Shown one piece after another: positions 1 through 5,800 of a stretch of DNA of 9,800 nucleotides. Source of the DNA: Candidatus Peribacteraceae bacterium (GTDB taxonomy: Bacteria > Patescibacteriota > Gracilibacteria > Peribacterales > Peribacteraceae); assembly GCA_013140485.1 (NCBI GenBank), contig JABFSS010000038.1, forward strand, positions 1 to 9,800, read 5' to 3'. Within the stretch, counting starts at the first letter, position 1; each line of letters begins with the position of its first letter. Made by a program: the position numbers and the translations under genes. The notes beneath the pieces were generated by a model, which saw nothing but the letters and a program-made list of their open reading frames with translations, was not told where the DNA came from and searched no databases.

Positions 1-201
1 GTCGGTCCGTTCGAGGGATTCGTGATTCGGCTGGAGCAAGGTCCATTTTCCAACGGTATCCACTTCTCTGGTTTGCTCAATAATAATGGTTCCGGACGGA
101 GGCGCGTCGGACTGGGCGTCTTGGGCTATGACAGGAAATATCGGAAACGAAAGCAACGCAATAAGGTAACCGGCTGCAGGCAGTCGCAAAGAAGTGAGCA
201 T
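1..201 (-). CDS. Secreted protein, N-terminal fragment (runs off left edge)
   Basis: An open frame of 67 codons starts at the ATG read at 201-199 and continues past the left edge. It begins MLTSLRLPAAGYLIALLSF, a Sec signal peptide: Arg6, a hydrophobic core over residues 8-25, and a plausible signal peptidase I site after Val-Ile-Ala26, followed by QDAQSDAPPSG. The mature part in view contains TIIIEQTREVDTVGKW, not enough to assign a family. The start lies 9 nt behind the purL stop (TAA at 213-211) in the same frame, with no clear Shine-Dalgarno, so translation probably relies on coupling to purL and the gene would be co-transcribed with it. The signal peptide is visible directly; export is inferred and the function is unknown. 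Confidence 0.72.
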   Translation of the reverse strand, partial: MLTSLRLPAAGYLIALLSFPIFPVIAQDAQSDAPPSGTIIIEQTREVDTVGKWTLLQPNHESLERTD

Positions 202-210
202 GCGGGGAGT

Positions 211-2667
211 TTAGCGGGCGTCCAGAACTTCCGCGAGCGAGGTTTCCCACATTCTCAACAAAATTTTGACGTCTTCGTCCATCAGAACCGCATCGCCATT
301 TCTTACCGACATCCGTCCACGGGAGTTCGATTCACCGATATCCATCACTACAGCTCCATGTTTCTGTGCAAGTGACGTGAACTCCGCCGCGCCGGAAGAA
401 TCCACCTCCACCAGAAACCCGGGCGTCTGCGAGAAGAGCAAGCGGTCTGCGGAGAGGGGGGACTGCAGCGTCGAGAGGTCGAGACTCACACCGAGATGAC
501 GGTCGATCTTGCGCTGCGGGCAGAGCATTTCGAAGAGCGCCAGGAGCAGTCCTCCGTCGCTGATGTCATGGGAGGAAAGGACAAGGCCCGCATCGATTGC
601 CCGAATGATCAACCGCATCTGCTTCGCAGACTCCTCAAAATCAGGCCTTGGAAGTGCACAGCCCAGGAGTCCATCGCGTTCCGCTTTCATCATCGATTCC
701 AGAACTTCGTAGTAGGCCGATCCGCCGCATTCGTTTTTCCGTTCGCCGATGAGGAAAAGACGCGAGCCGGGCTTCTTCAATTGCTGTGTGACTGCTTTTC
801 TTGCATCCGGCATCACGCCGATGCAGCACACGATCGCGGAGGCGGGGATTGCGCTGCCGTTGGAGAGTGAATTGTACAAACTGACATTCCCGGAGATGAC
901 GGGGACGCCTTCGCCATCGAATGTGACTGTTCTCGCCGCGTCGCTGATTCCGCGAACGCCTTCTTCCAGGGAAGCCAGATGCTCGGGAATTTCGGGATTG
1001 CCGTAGTTCAAACAGTCCGTCAGTGCTCGGGGAGTCCCGCCAACCGCGGCCACGTTCATCATCGACTCCAGAGCCGCCAGAGCGCCCTGCCCGTATGCCG
1101 AAATTCTCCCGTACCGCGGATTGCCATCGCCGGCGAAGACGGCGCCGACGCACTCCTCACTTTTCGCCAATTCCCATCCCGGATGCACTCCGCCCGGAAC
1201 GTACGATGCCAGGTCTTGTAGCGGCATGATCACCGACGCGTCTGCTTCGCCCGCATCGAGGACCGTGTTGCCGATGACGGATTTGTCGAAGTGACGGAAG
1301 ACGCGGGATTTTGACGCGTGGTTGGGGTGCGATAGCATCGCTTTGAAGACACTGGTGATCGTTGTTTGAAAAGTTTGTTGATTGGTTAATTGGTTTATTT
1401 GAATGCGGCCAGATTCGTCACATGAAATATCCGGTTCTGAACGTTTCGTCTCAGACAGCTTCGTTGGACGCGTGTAGAGCAAGCCGCTCGTAATGTCTTG
1501 GGATTTGGCTTTGCAGACGGTCATGCCGTTGTGCGTGAGATGGTAGATGCCGCTGCCGTTCACTTTCCCGATGACACTGGCTCTCGCCTTTTCTGCGACG
1601 CTCGGGAGGTCCCAGGTTTCGTTGTAGTGCTTCAGAATGTGTTCGGTGAGAGACGGATGGCAGGTCCAGCAGAAGCGTTCCTGCGTTTCGGCACACGCGA
1701 TTACTTCCGGCGGAAGCTTGTCGATCGAGACGTGCACCTTTGAGAGTTCCACATCTGCGCCGAAGTTCTTGCCCGCCACCTGTTCGACGGTGGCACACAC
1801 GACGCCACCAGCGCCGAGATCTTTAAAACTGACGCGATGGAGATTCCCGGTTTCAACAAGCCAGTCGAACAATGCGTAGGTACTCACAAGGATATGACGT
1901 TCCAAAAAAGGATTGGGTTCCTGCACCGCTCCACTGTTCTGCTCTTTCTTCTCCTCCTCCATCGATACGCTTGCGAAGGCCGCGCCGCCAAAGCCGCTCC
2001 GATCCGTCGGTTTGCCGATCAGAATCATATCGTAGCCTTCGGCTGCCGCTTCTTCGGGCACTTCGCTGTGGATCACTTCGTCTTCGCGCACGATGCCGAT
2101 GGCGATCGCGTTGACCAGACAGTTGCTGTTGAACCCGGCATCGAAGACCGTATCGCCGCCCAGGTTCGGCACACCGAGAGGATTCCCGTACCCGCCGATC
2201 CCTCGCATCACTTCCTTCGCAATGCCGCGGCTCTCGGGAGTCTTGAGGTCACCCAGACGAAGCAGATCCATGCAGCCGACGACGCGAGCGCCCATGCAGG
2301 CGACATCACGGACGGTTCCGCCCACGCCTGTCGCCGCTCCTTCGAACGGAACGATCTGCGACGGATGATTGTGCGACTCGTGCGAGATGACGATGCCCCA
2401 GCGCTTTCCCGGCGGTCCGTCCGTCATCGCGACGATGCCGCTGTCTTCCTTGGGACCGAGGATCACATGCTTGCCGGTCGTCGGGAACATCTTTAAAAAA
2501 CGCCGGGACGATTTGTAACTGGAATGCTCGCTGCCCTGAATTCCCCAAATGACGGCTTCGACGACGGTTGGCGCTCGTCCAAGCATCGTTTCGATCTTCC
2601 GTGCCTCGTCCACTGTCAGCCCGATCGAGTATTTTTTGAGTGATTCCTTCACTTGCGCGTCCGTCAT
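211..2667 (-). CDS. purL: Phosphoribosylformylglycinamidine synthase, PurL subunit
   Basis: PurL catalyses the fourth step of de novo purine synthesis, the ATP-dependent amidation of FGAR to FGAM, using ammonia from the PurQ glutaminase (with PurS in the small-PurL type). The 818-residue protein is somewhat longer than the roughly 740 of Bacillus-type PurL and much shorter than the fused ~1300-residue type, so it is the small type. Visible signatures: SEHSSYKSS at 46-54 (catalytic His48), ESHNHPS at 97-103, FEGAATGVGGTVRD at 108-121, GGYGNPLGVPNLGGD at 158-172, DRSGFGGAAFAS at 222-233 and DLGAGG near 283, then a second AIRS-like half with GNPRYGRISAYGQGA, GVPVISGNVSLYN and SHDISDGG. The linker between the halves is stretched by an AT-rich, Gln/Thr-rich piece (about residues 415-440). 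I chose the ATG at 2667 because family similarity begins there (MTDAQVKESLKKY). In-frame starts at 2727, 2769 and 2913 exist but add sequence unlike the family. No good Shine-Dalgarno precedes 2667. No purS or purQ is in view. Confidence 0.95.
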   Translation of the reverse strand: MTDAQVKESLKKYSIGLTVDEARKIETMLGRAPTVVEAVIWGIQGSEHSSYKSSRRFLKMFPTTGKHVILGPKEDSGIVAMTDGPPGKRWGIVISHESHNHPSQIVPFEGAATGVGGTVRDVACMGARVVGCMDLLRLGDLKTPESRGIAKEVMRGIGGYGNPLGVPNLGGDTVFDAGFNSNCLVNAIAIGIVREDEVIHSEVPEEAAAEGYDMILIGKPTDRSGFGGAAFASVSMEEEKKEQNSGAVQEPNPFLERHILVSTYALFDWLVETGNLHRVSFKDLGAGGVVCATVEQVAGKNFGADVELSKVHVSIDKLPPEVIACAETQERFCWTCHPSLTEHILKHYNETWDLPSVAEKARASVIGKVNGSGIYHLTHNGMTVCKAKSQDITSGLLYTRPTKLSETKRSEPDISCDESGRIQINQLTNQQTFQTTITSVFKAMLSHPNHASKSRVFRHFDKSVIGNTVLDAGEADASVIMPLQDLASYVPGGVHPGWELAKSEECVGAVFAGDGNPRYGRISAYGQGALAALESMMNVAAVGGTPRALTDCLNYGNPEIPEHLASLEEGVRGISDAARTVTFDGEGVPVISGNVSLYNSLSNGSAIPASAIVCCIGVMPDARKAVTQQLKKPGSRLFLIGERKNECGGSAYYEVLESMMKAERDGLLGCALPRPDFEESAKQMRLIIRAIDAGLVLSSHDISDGGLLLALFEMLCPQRKIDRHLGVSLDLSTLQSPLSADRLLFSQTPGFLVEVDSSGAAEFTSLAQKHGAVVMDIGESNSRGRMSVRNGDAVLMDEDVKILLRMWETSLAEVLDAR

Positions 2668-2737
2668 TGCCGAAAATTGGAGTGTCGGAGCTTCTATGGC
2701 GAGAGGATACGGAAGAAATGTGCACATGACAAAATGG

Positions 2738-2763
2738 CCCGCCGTCTCATGAGAGACGACGGG
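2738..2763 (-). other. RNA hairpin between small ORF and purL
   Basis: The arms are 2738-2748 and 2753-2763 around a 4-nt loop. As minus-strand RNA, 5' CCCGUCGUCUC pairs with GAGACGGCGGG over 11 bp with one G-U pair. In plus-strand RNA the same position would be an A-C mismatch, which favours a role in the purL transcript. It lies 12 nt after the stop of the 39-codon ORF and 71 nt before the purL ATG. Downstream comes CCAUUUUGUC, a weak U-stretch, so it is a poor intrinsic terminator and better described as a leader structure. Confidence 0.5.
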
Positions 2764-2774
2764 TGCCATGGGTA

Positions 2775-2894
2775 CTACAAGGCCCCGAAGGCCCAAAGTA
2801 ACAGAAGGCAGGCCACAATGGCCGCCACTGGGATGCTTATAAAATATAAGCACCCCGCGTCGTTGGGTGGGCCTGGCGGCATCAAATAGTCCAT
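2775..2894 (-). CDS. 39-residue single-span membrane protein or leader peptide upstream of purL
   Basis: A short ORF in a different frame from purL. It begins ATG at 2894 and ends TAG at 2777-2775. It is preceded by AAAGGAG with a 5-nt spacer, the strongest Shine-Dalgarno I find in the window. The peptide opens MDYLMPPGPPNDAGC, then a hydrophobic segment over residues 17-39 (YFISIPVAAIVAC followed by LLLLWAFGAL), one transmembrane span ending at the C-terminus. It sits in the purL leader with 107 nt between its stop and the purL ATG. An in-frame purL ATG at 2769 lies 5 nt past its stop, which would allow termination-reinitiation. I recognise no family. It could be a functional small membrane protein, a regulatory upstream ORF for purL, or a chance ORF. 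The strong ribosome site and coherent membrane span argue against chance. Confidence 0.55.
   Translation of the reverse strand: MDYLMPPGPPNDAGCLYFISIPVAAIVACLLLLWAFGAL
2830..2856 (-). other. RNA hairpin inside the 39-codon ORF
   Basis: An exact inverted repeat (TGCTTATA, 3-nt loop, TATAAGCA, at 2834-2852) is extended by a G-rich and C-rich flank to a 12-bp stem in minus-strand RNA. The only non-Watson-Crick pair (2853 with 2833) is G-U in that strand and A-C in the other. It falls within codons 13-22 of the small ORF, so ribosomes reading the ORF would open it, a layout compatible with translation-dependent control of the downstream structure. The control function is inference. Confidence 0.5.
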
Positions 2895-2899
2895 TGCTT

Positions 2900-2906
2900 C
2901 TCCTTT
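2900..2906 (-). promoter_or_regulatory. Shine-Dalgarno of the 39-codon ORF
   Basis: AAAGGAG on the minus strand, 5 nt before the ATG at 2894. It matters because it is the main evidence that the small ORF is translated, and because purL itself lacks a comparable site. Confidence 0.7.
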
Positions 2907-2923
2907 GCCCCATGGCGAGGATC

Positions 2924-2954
2924 CCACTTACTTCACGACCGGCGTGAAGAGTGG
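2924..2954 (-). other. Bulged hairpin in the 5' leader of the small ORF / purL transcript
   Basis: The plus strand reads CCACT-TA-CTTCACG-ACCGG-CGTGAAG-AGTGG. It gives 7 bp plus 5 bp of perfect stem separated by a 2-nt bulge, with a 5-nt loop. It lies 18 nt upstream of the AAAGGAG site in the minus-strand transcript. No U-tract follows, so it is not an intrinsic terminator. A GATCCC element at 2966-2971 (minus strand reading) could compete by pairing with GGGATC at the hairpin base. A regulatory RNA is possible; no known riboswitch consensus was recognised. Confidence 0.45.
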
Positions 2955-3024
2955 TAGCTCGTCACGGGATCGTTTTGGGTGTGATCCAGAATGGGGCGAA
3001 CAATCATCAAAATGATCTGTTGAA

Positions 3025-3053
3025 ATTATAACATTATATGATAAATAAGTCCA
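3025..3053 (-). promoter_or_regulatory. Candidate sigma-70-type promoter for small ORF-purL
   Basis: Minus strand: TGGACT (3053-3048, 4 of 6 to TTGACA), a 17-nt spacer, then TATAAT (3030-3025, perfect). A second perfect TATAAT lies at 3038-3033, 2 nt before the first. Transcription would begin near 3018, giving a 5' leader of about 125 nt before the small ORF. The element overlaps the first codons of the divergent murJ gene, so the two genes may compete for or share this AT-rich region. It is the best promoter match I found by eye. Confidence 0.5.
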
Positions 3054-4432
3054 TCATGTCTTTCTGTCATTCCGTGCATGATTTCACGGTGCGCGTTCCC
3101 GCCTTCCTCCACCAGCACCGCCTCATGGGAGGAGCCATCGTGCTTGCATTGACGCAGTTCGGAGCGTCTCTAGCCGGTCTTTTTCGCGATAACCTCCTCG
3201 CGCGAACCTTCCCCGGTCTGGGTGTCGTGGACGTCTACGTCGCTTCGTTTCGCCCAAGTGATCTGCTCTTCCAGATCTGCATCATGTCGGCTCTCGGAAC
3301 GGTCTTCGTACCGATTCTGGCTGCGCATAAAGCTCACGGGAGGCGAAGCGAAATCGACCAAGTCCTCACGGGGACGATGGCGATGGGTGGTGCTTTTTTC
3401 GGTCTCATCGCGCTCGGGCTCGGGCTCGGGTTTCCGTGGATCGCCGGCTATCTGGTGAGTTTTACGGGGACAGACCTCGCGCTCTACATCCGTTTCGGGC
3501 AAATGGCGTTGCTGACGAACTTTCTGTTCGTGTTCGGCAACGCGTTCGGTCAGTACTTGATCACCGAGCAGCGCTACTGGATGTACGGCATCACGCCGAT
3601 CCTCTACACGCTCGGCACCATTGCGGGAACTCTCTGGCTCACGCCGTTCTATGGCGTCTACGGCCCGATGATGGGCACGGTCGCGGGCGCAGTCGCCTTA
3701 GTGATCATCCGCGCCACGGCGGTCTTCCACTACGGATTTCGCATTCCGAAAAAAATCTGGCACCCCGATCTGCACAACATGGGCATCTTGATGCTGCCGC
3801 GCATGTTCGCACTCGGCGCGTTGCAACTGCAGCTTCTGCTATTCGATACGATCGCCTCCGGACTCGACAGGGGATCGATCACCATCAACGCATACGCCCG
3901 GAACTTCCAGAGCGTGCTGGTCGGAATTGCGGGTATCGCGCTTGCGCAGTCGGCGTATTCGCTCATGAGCCAGGCGGCTGCGCGCGGGGAGGCGAAAAGA
4001 TTCAAGATATACGTCGAGAAAGGTCTCGGGATCATGCTCCTGATGCTGATTCCGGCGAGCATTCTCCTCATGGCACTCGCGCCGGTCGCCGCGCGCCTCG
4101 TGCATCTGCAGGACGATACGTGGTATCCGGTCTTCCGCACGGCCTTGATCCTCTACGCCATCAGTGCGTCGTTTGAGAGCGCATCGCACCTGCTACTACG
4201 CGGCTTCTATGCGTACAAGGACACCGTCACACCTGCGATCATCGTCGTGTCGTCGGCGTTCCTCTCCGTCGGAATTGCGTGGTTCTTCACCGCTCGACTT
4301 GCCGTTTTCTCGCTCCCGCTCGGATATTCGCTCGGGCAAATCCTACAGGCGGTCATCTTGGGAATTCTCCTGATGTGGAAAATCAATACCAAATCTCGAA
4401 TGCCGGCAACTCCTTCTCCGGTTCTTCCGTAA
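3038..4432 (+). CDS. murJ: MurJ-like lipid II flippase (MviN family)
   Basis: MurJ, of the MOP exporter superfamily, moves undecaprenyl-linked peptidoglycan precursor across the cytoplasmic membrane. The 464-residue product is slightly shorter than typical (about 510) and almost wholly hydrophobic, consistent with 13-14 spans. Family features: GLFRDNLLAR at 47-56 (matching the GLxRD motif), VVDVYVASFRPSDLL at 63-77, ALGTVFVPIL at 85-94, and LPRMFALGALQLQLL followed by INAYARNFQSVLVGIAGIALAQS (253-305), which matches the MurJ segment ending in ADRL..P.G..G.AL. By eye the E. coli Arg24, Asp39 and Arg270 positions are kept (Arg50, Asp65, Arg288), whereas the Arg18 and Arg52 positions appear to be Ser and Phe/Gln. 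The start is uncertain: ATG 3038 and ATG 3056 both lack a Shine-Dalgarno; a TATAAC at 3027-3032 could give a near-leaderless mRNA. The 3' end overlaps acyP convergently by 50 bp. Confidence 0.88.
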   Translation: MINKSIMSFCHSVHDFTVRVPAFLHQHRLMGGAIVLALTQFGASLAGLFRDNLLARTFPGLGVVDVYVASFRPSDLLFQICIMSALGTVFVPILAAHKAHGRRSEIDQVLTGTMAMGGAFFGLIALGLGLGFPWIAGYLVSFTGTDLALYIRFGQMALLTNFLFVFGNAFGQYLITEQRYWMYGITPILYTLGTIAGTLWLTPFYGVYGPMMGTVAGAVALVIIRATAVFHYGFRIPKKIWHPDLHNMGILMLPRMFALGALQLQLLLFDTIASGLDRGSITINAYARNFQSVLVGIAGIALAQSAYSLMSQAAARGEAKRFKIYVEKGLGIMLLMLIPASILLMALAPVAARLVHLQDDTWYPVFRTALILYAISASFESASHLLLRGFYAYKDTVTPAIIVVSSAFLSVGIAWFFTARLAVFSLPLGYSLGQILQAVILGILLMWKINTKSRMPATPSPVLP

Positions 4433-4652
4433 CCGTCACGTTGGTGACTTTCGCTTTCGCCGGACCCGTGTGGCACCAGGCTTCCAGTTCCTTCAACTTG
4501 TCCTGAGGCCCCTGCGCGACGATCTCCACAGATCCCTCATTGTTGTTGCGCACCCAACCGGTCAGAGCCAGCTCATCCGCTTTTTCTTTGGCTTGCGCGC
4601 GAAAGAAGACTCCTTGGACGAGGCCGGTAATGACGATGCGTGCAGCAGGCAT
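4383..4652 (-). CDS. acyP: Acylphosphatase
   Basis: A small cytosolic enzyme hydrolysing carboxyl-phosphate bonds of acyl phosphates such as 1,3-bisphosphoglycerate or acetyl phosphate. At 89 residues it matches the usual 90-100. The signature GLVQGVFFR (10-18) carries the phosphate-binding loop and catalytic Arg18, and TGWVRNNNEGSVEIVAQG (31-48) carries catalytic Asn36; both residues are intact. It starts 19 nt behind the orphan gene at 4672-5022 on the same strand and is probably transcribed with secE-nusG. Its 3' end overlaps the murJ 3' end in the opposite direction. No strong Shine-Dalgarno is visible upstream of the ATG. Confidence 0.93.
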   Translation of the reverse strand: MPAARIVITGLVQGVFFRAQAKEKADELALTGWVRNNNEGSVEIVAQGPQDKLKELEAWCHTGPAKAKVTNVTVTEEPEKELPAFEIWY

Positions 4653-4671
4653 ACAGACATTCTAGATCAGA

Positions 4672-5022
4672 TTACTTTTCTTCAAGAACTCTAGATATCG
4701 CTCGAAACACCGCATGAGAAATTTTGTCTTCGTCGTTCCATCGCTGAAGATCGCCTTTCAAGCTTTGCCCTGAAAGGAAACCAGTAATGTAAAAAAGCCA
4801 ATTCGACCACATCTCTCTTACTGTGCTTTGCGCGAATACATTGATATCCGCAAGGCCGATATACAGTGAGTTGTACATTTCTAAACCACAAGCAAGGATT
4901 AGTTTATGAGATGAACGAATTTCCAATTTCACTCGTTCTAGGTTTTTCTGAACAAATTCCTCTCCAACATCCTTTGCAACTTCGTGGAGAATCGCGTCTT
5001 CATCAAATAATTCAAAATTCAT
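4672..5022 (-). CDS. Unrecognised 116-residue protein, AT-rich gene behind nusG
   Basis: Begins MNFELFDEDAILHEVAKDV and ends AISRVLEEK. It is soluble, with charged and hydrophobic residues alternating as in an alpha-helical protein, plus a moderately hydrophobic aromatic patch near residues 70-88 (MWSNWLFYITGFLSG). No signal peptide and no catalytic motif that I can name. The ATG is 3 nt behind the nusG stop (TAG at 5028-5026), so it is almost certainly coupled to nusG. Its composition stands out: I count about 40% GC over 4681-5020, against neighbours that look to be in the mid-50s or higher. That suggests recent acquisition or relaxed selection. It takes the place where rplK usually follows nusG. 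Function unknown. Confidence 0.72.
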   Translation of the reverse strand: MNFELFDEDAILHEVAKDVGEEFVQKNLERVKLEIRSSHKLILACGLEMYNSLYIGLADINVFAQSTVREMWSNWLFYITGFLSGQSLKGDLQRWNDEDKISHAVFRAISRVLEEK

Positions 5023-5025
5023 ACG

Positions 5026-5571
5026 CTATTTCTTCTTCACCTGCGTAAAGTCCAACTCCACTGGTGTTTCGCGGTCGAAGATCAATACCGCCACGTTCAG
5101 CTTTCCTTTGTTCACATCGACGCTCTGGACTGTGCCTTCGTAGTTCTTGAACGGCCCATCGATGATCACCACGAGATCGCCGACCTGGAAGTCGCTGCGG
5201 AACTTGGCCTGTTCCTCGCCGATGCGGCGCTCGATGACGCCGAATTCTTCGGGACTGACGGCAACGGGAATATTTCCCGAACCGACGAAGCCCGTGACGT
5301 TGGGCGTATTACGAACGACGTACCACGAATCATCTGTGACGACCATGTTCACGAGTACATAGCCCGGGAAGAGCTTGCGCTCTTCTTCGACCGGCTCGCC
5401 CTTCTTAAAGACGAGCTGCTTCTCTTTCGGCACCATCACCGTGAAGATGTAATCTTGCATGCCAAGCGACTCAATTCGCTGTTCAAGCGCTTGCTTCACG
5501 CTGTCTTCGTAGCCCGAATACGTGTGGAGCACATACCAGTTTCTGCCGGCGCGTGGGTCCTGCTTGCCCAT
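5026..5571 (-). CDS. nusG: Transcription termination/antitermination factor NusG
   Basis: NusG binds the RNA polymerase clamp to promote elongation and links it to Rho or to ribosomal protein S10. The 181-residue protein has the two standard domains: an NGN domain over about 10-118 (RNWYVLHTYSGYEDSVKQAL, then VPKEKQLVFKKG and RKLFPGYVLVNM with the FPGYV motif at 68-72, TPNVTGFVG at 89-97) and a KOW domain at about 127-175 (FQVGDLVVIIDGPFKNYEGT). Length and motifs are normal for bacteria. Its ATG is 1 nt after the secE stop, so secE-nusG is a translationally coupled pair. It is followed not by rplK-rplA but by an orphan gene and acyP. Confidence 0.97.
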   Translation of the reverse strand: MGKQDPRAGRNWYVLHTYSGYEDSVKQALEQRIESLGMQDYIFTVMVPKEKQLVFKKGEPVEEERKLFPGYVLVNMVVTDDSWYVVRNTPNVTGFVGSGNIPVAVSPEEFGVIERRIGEEQAKFRSDFQVGDLVVIIDGPFKNYEGTVQSVDVNKGKLNVAVLIFDRETPVELDFTQVKKK

Positions 5572-5572
5572 A

Positions 5573-5767
5573 TCAGATCGTTGTCGAGAGGAGATAGTGA
5601 AGCCCTTCGCTCAGTAAGAAATCGACAAAACCGAAAATCGCTGCGGAGACGACCGTGAATATCAAGACGACGACGGAGAGACGCACCGCCTGTTGCCGCG
5701 TCGGCCAGCGCACGAGCTCCAGTTCCTGGATTGCTTCGGTGATGTACGTTGTGGTTGCGGTAATCAT
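5573..5767 (-). CDS. secE: Preprotein translocase subunit SecE
   Basis: SecE is the small clamp subunit of the SecYEG channel. The 64-residue product has the minimal one-span form: an amphipathic N-terminal helix with the conserved ELELVRWPTRQQAV (16-29, corresponding to the usual KVxWPxxxE), then a membrane span at about 30-53 (LSVVVLIFTVVSAAIFGFV) and a short tail. The ATG at 5767 is chosen because family similarity begins there; the frame is open upstream to 5995 but that part overlaps lepB and the structured intergenic region. No Shine-Dalgarno is obvious. nusG follows after 1 nt. Confidence 0.93.
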   Translation of the reverse strand: MITATTTYITEAIQELELVRWPTRQQAVRLSVVVLIFTVVSAAIFGFVDFLLSEGLHYLLSTTI

Positions 5768-5782
5768 GATCGTTCGGATATG

Positions 5783-5800
5783 AAAAAATCCCCGAGGGGA
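5783..5800 (-). terminator. Short GC hairpin plus U6 just before secE (terminator or attenuator-like)
   Basis: Minus strand: UCCCC-UC-GGGGA followed directly by UUUUUUC, ending 16 nt before the secE ATG. Just upstream in the transcript are two mutually exclusive small stems sharing 5813-5817: ATCCT/AGGAT (5809-5820) and CTGTA/TACAG (5801-5817). The stem is only about 5 bp, so termination would be weak. Its place leaves no room for a secE promoter downstream, so if active it acts as an attenuator on lepB readthrough or on a promoter within about 5801-5865. Attenuation is inference. Confidence 0.4.

Noticed and set aside
1837..2496. 219-residue plus-strand ORF inside purL
   Set aside because: It lies wholly opposite well-conserved PurL motifs and its translation is rich in His, Arg and Asp with no domain character, typical of an antisense shadow.
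2668..2913. N-terminal extension giving a 900-residue PurL from ATG 2913
   Set aside because: The extension has no PurL similarity, no Shine-Dalgarno, and overlaps a small ORF with a strong ribosome site in another frame plus several RNA hairpins.
2945..2995. tRNA-like segment (AGAGTGGTAGCTC resembling a D-arm, GGGTGTGATCC resembling a T-arm)
   Set aside because: The space between the arms is too short for an anticodon arm, the T-arm lacks TTCRA, and no acceptor stem closes the structure.
2668..3018. Known purine or PRPP riboswitch before purL
   Set aside because: I could not match the conserved junction or loop sequences of these classes; only generic hairpins were seen. A covariance-model scan would decide.
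3436..4176. 246-residue plus-strand ORF inside murJ
   Set aside because: An out-of-frame reading of murJ; the product is Arg/His-rich and low in hydrophobic residues, unlike a real protein, while the murJ frame is strongly supported.
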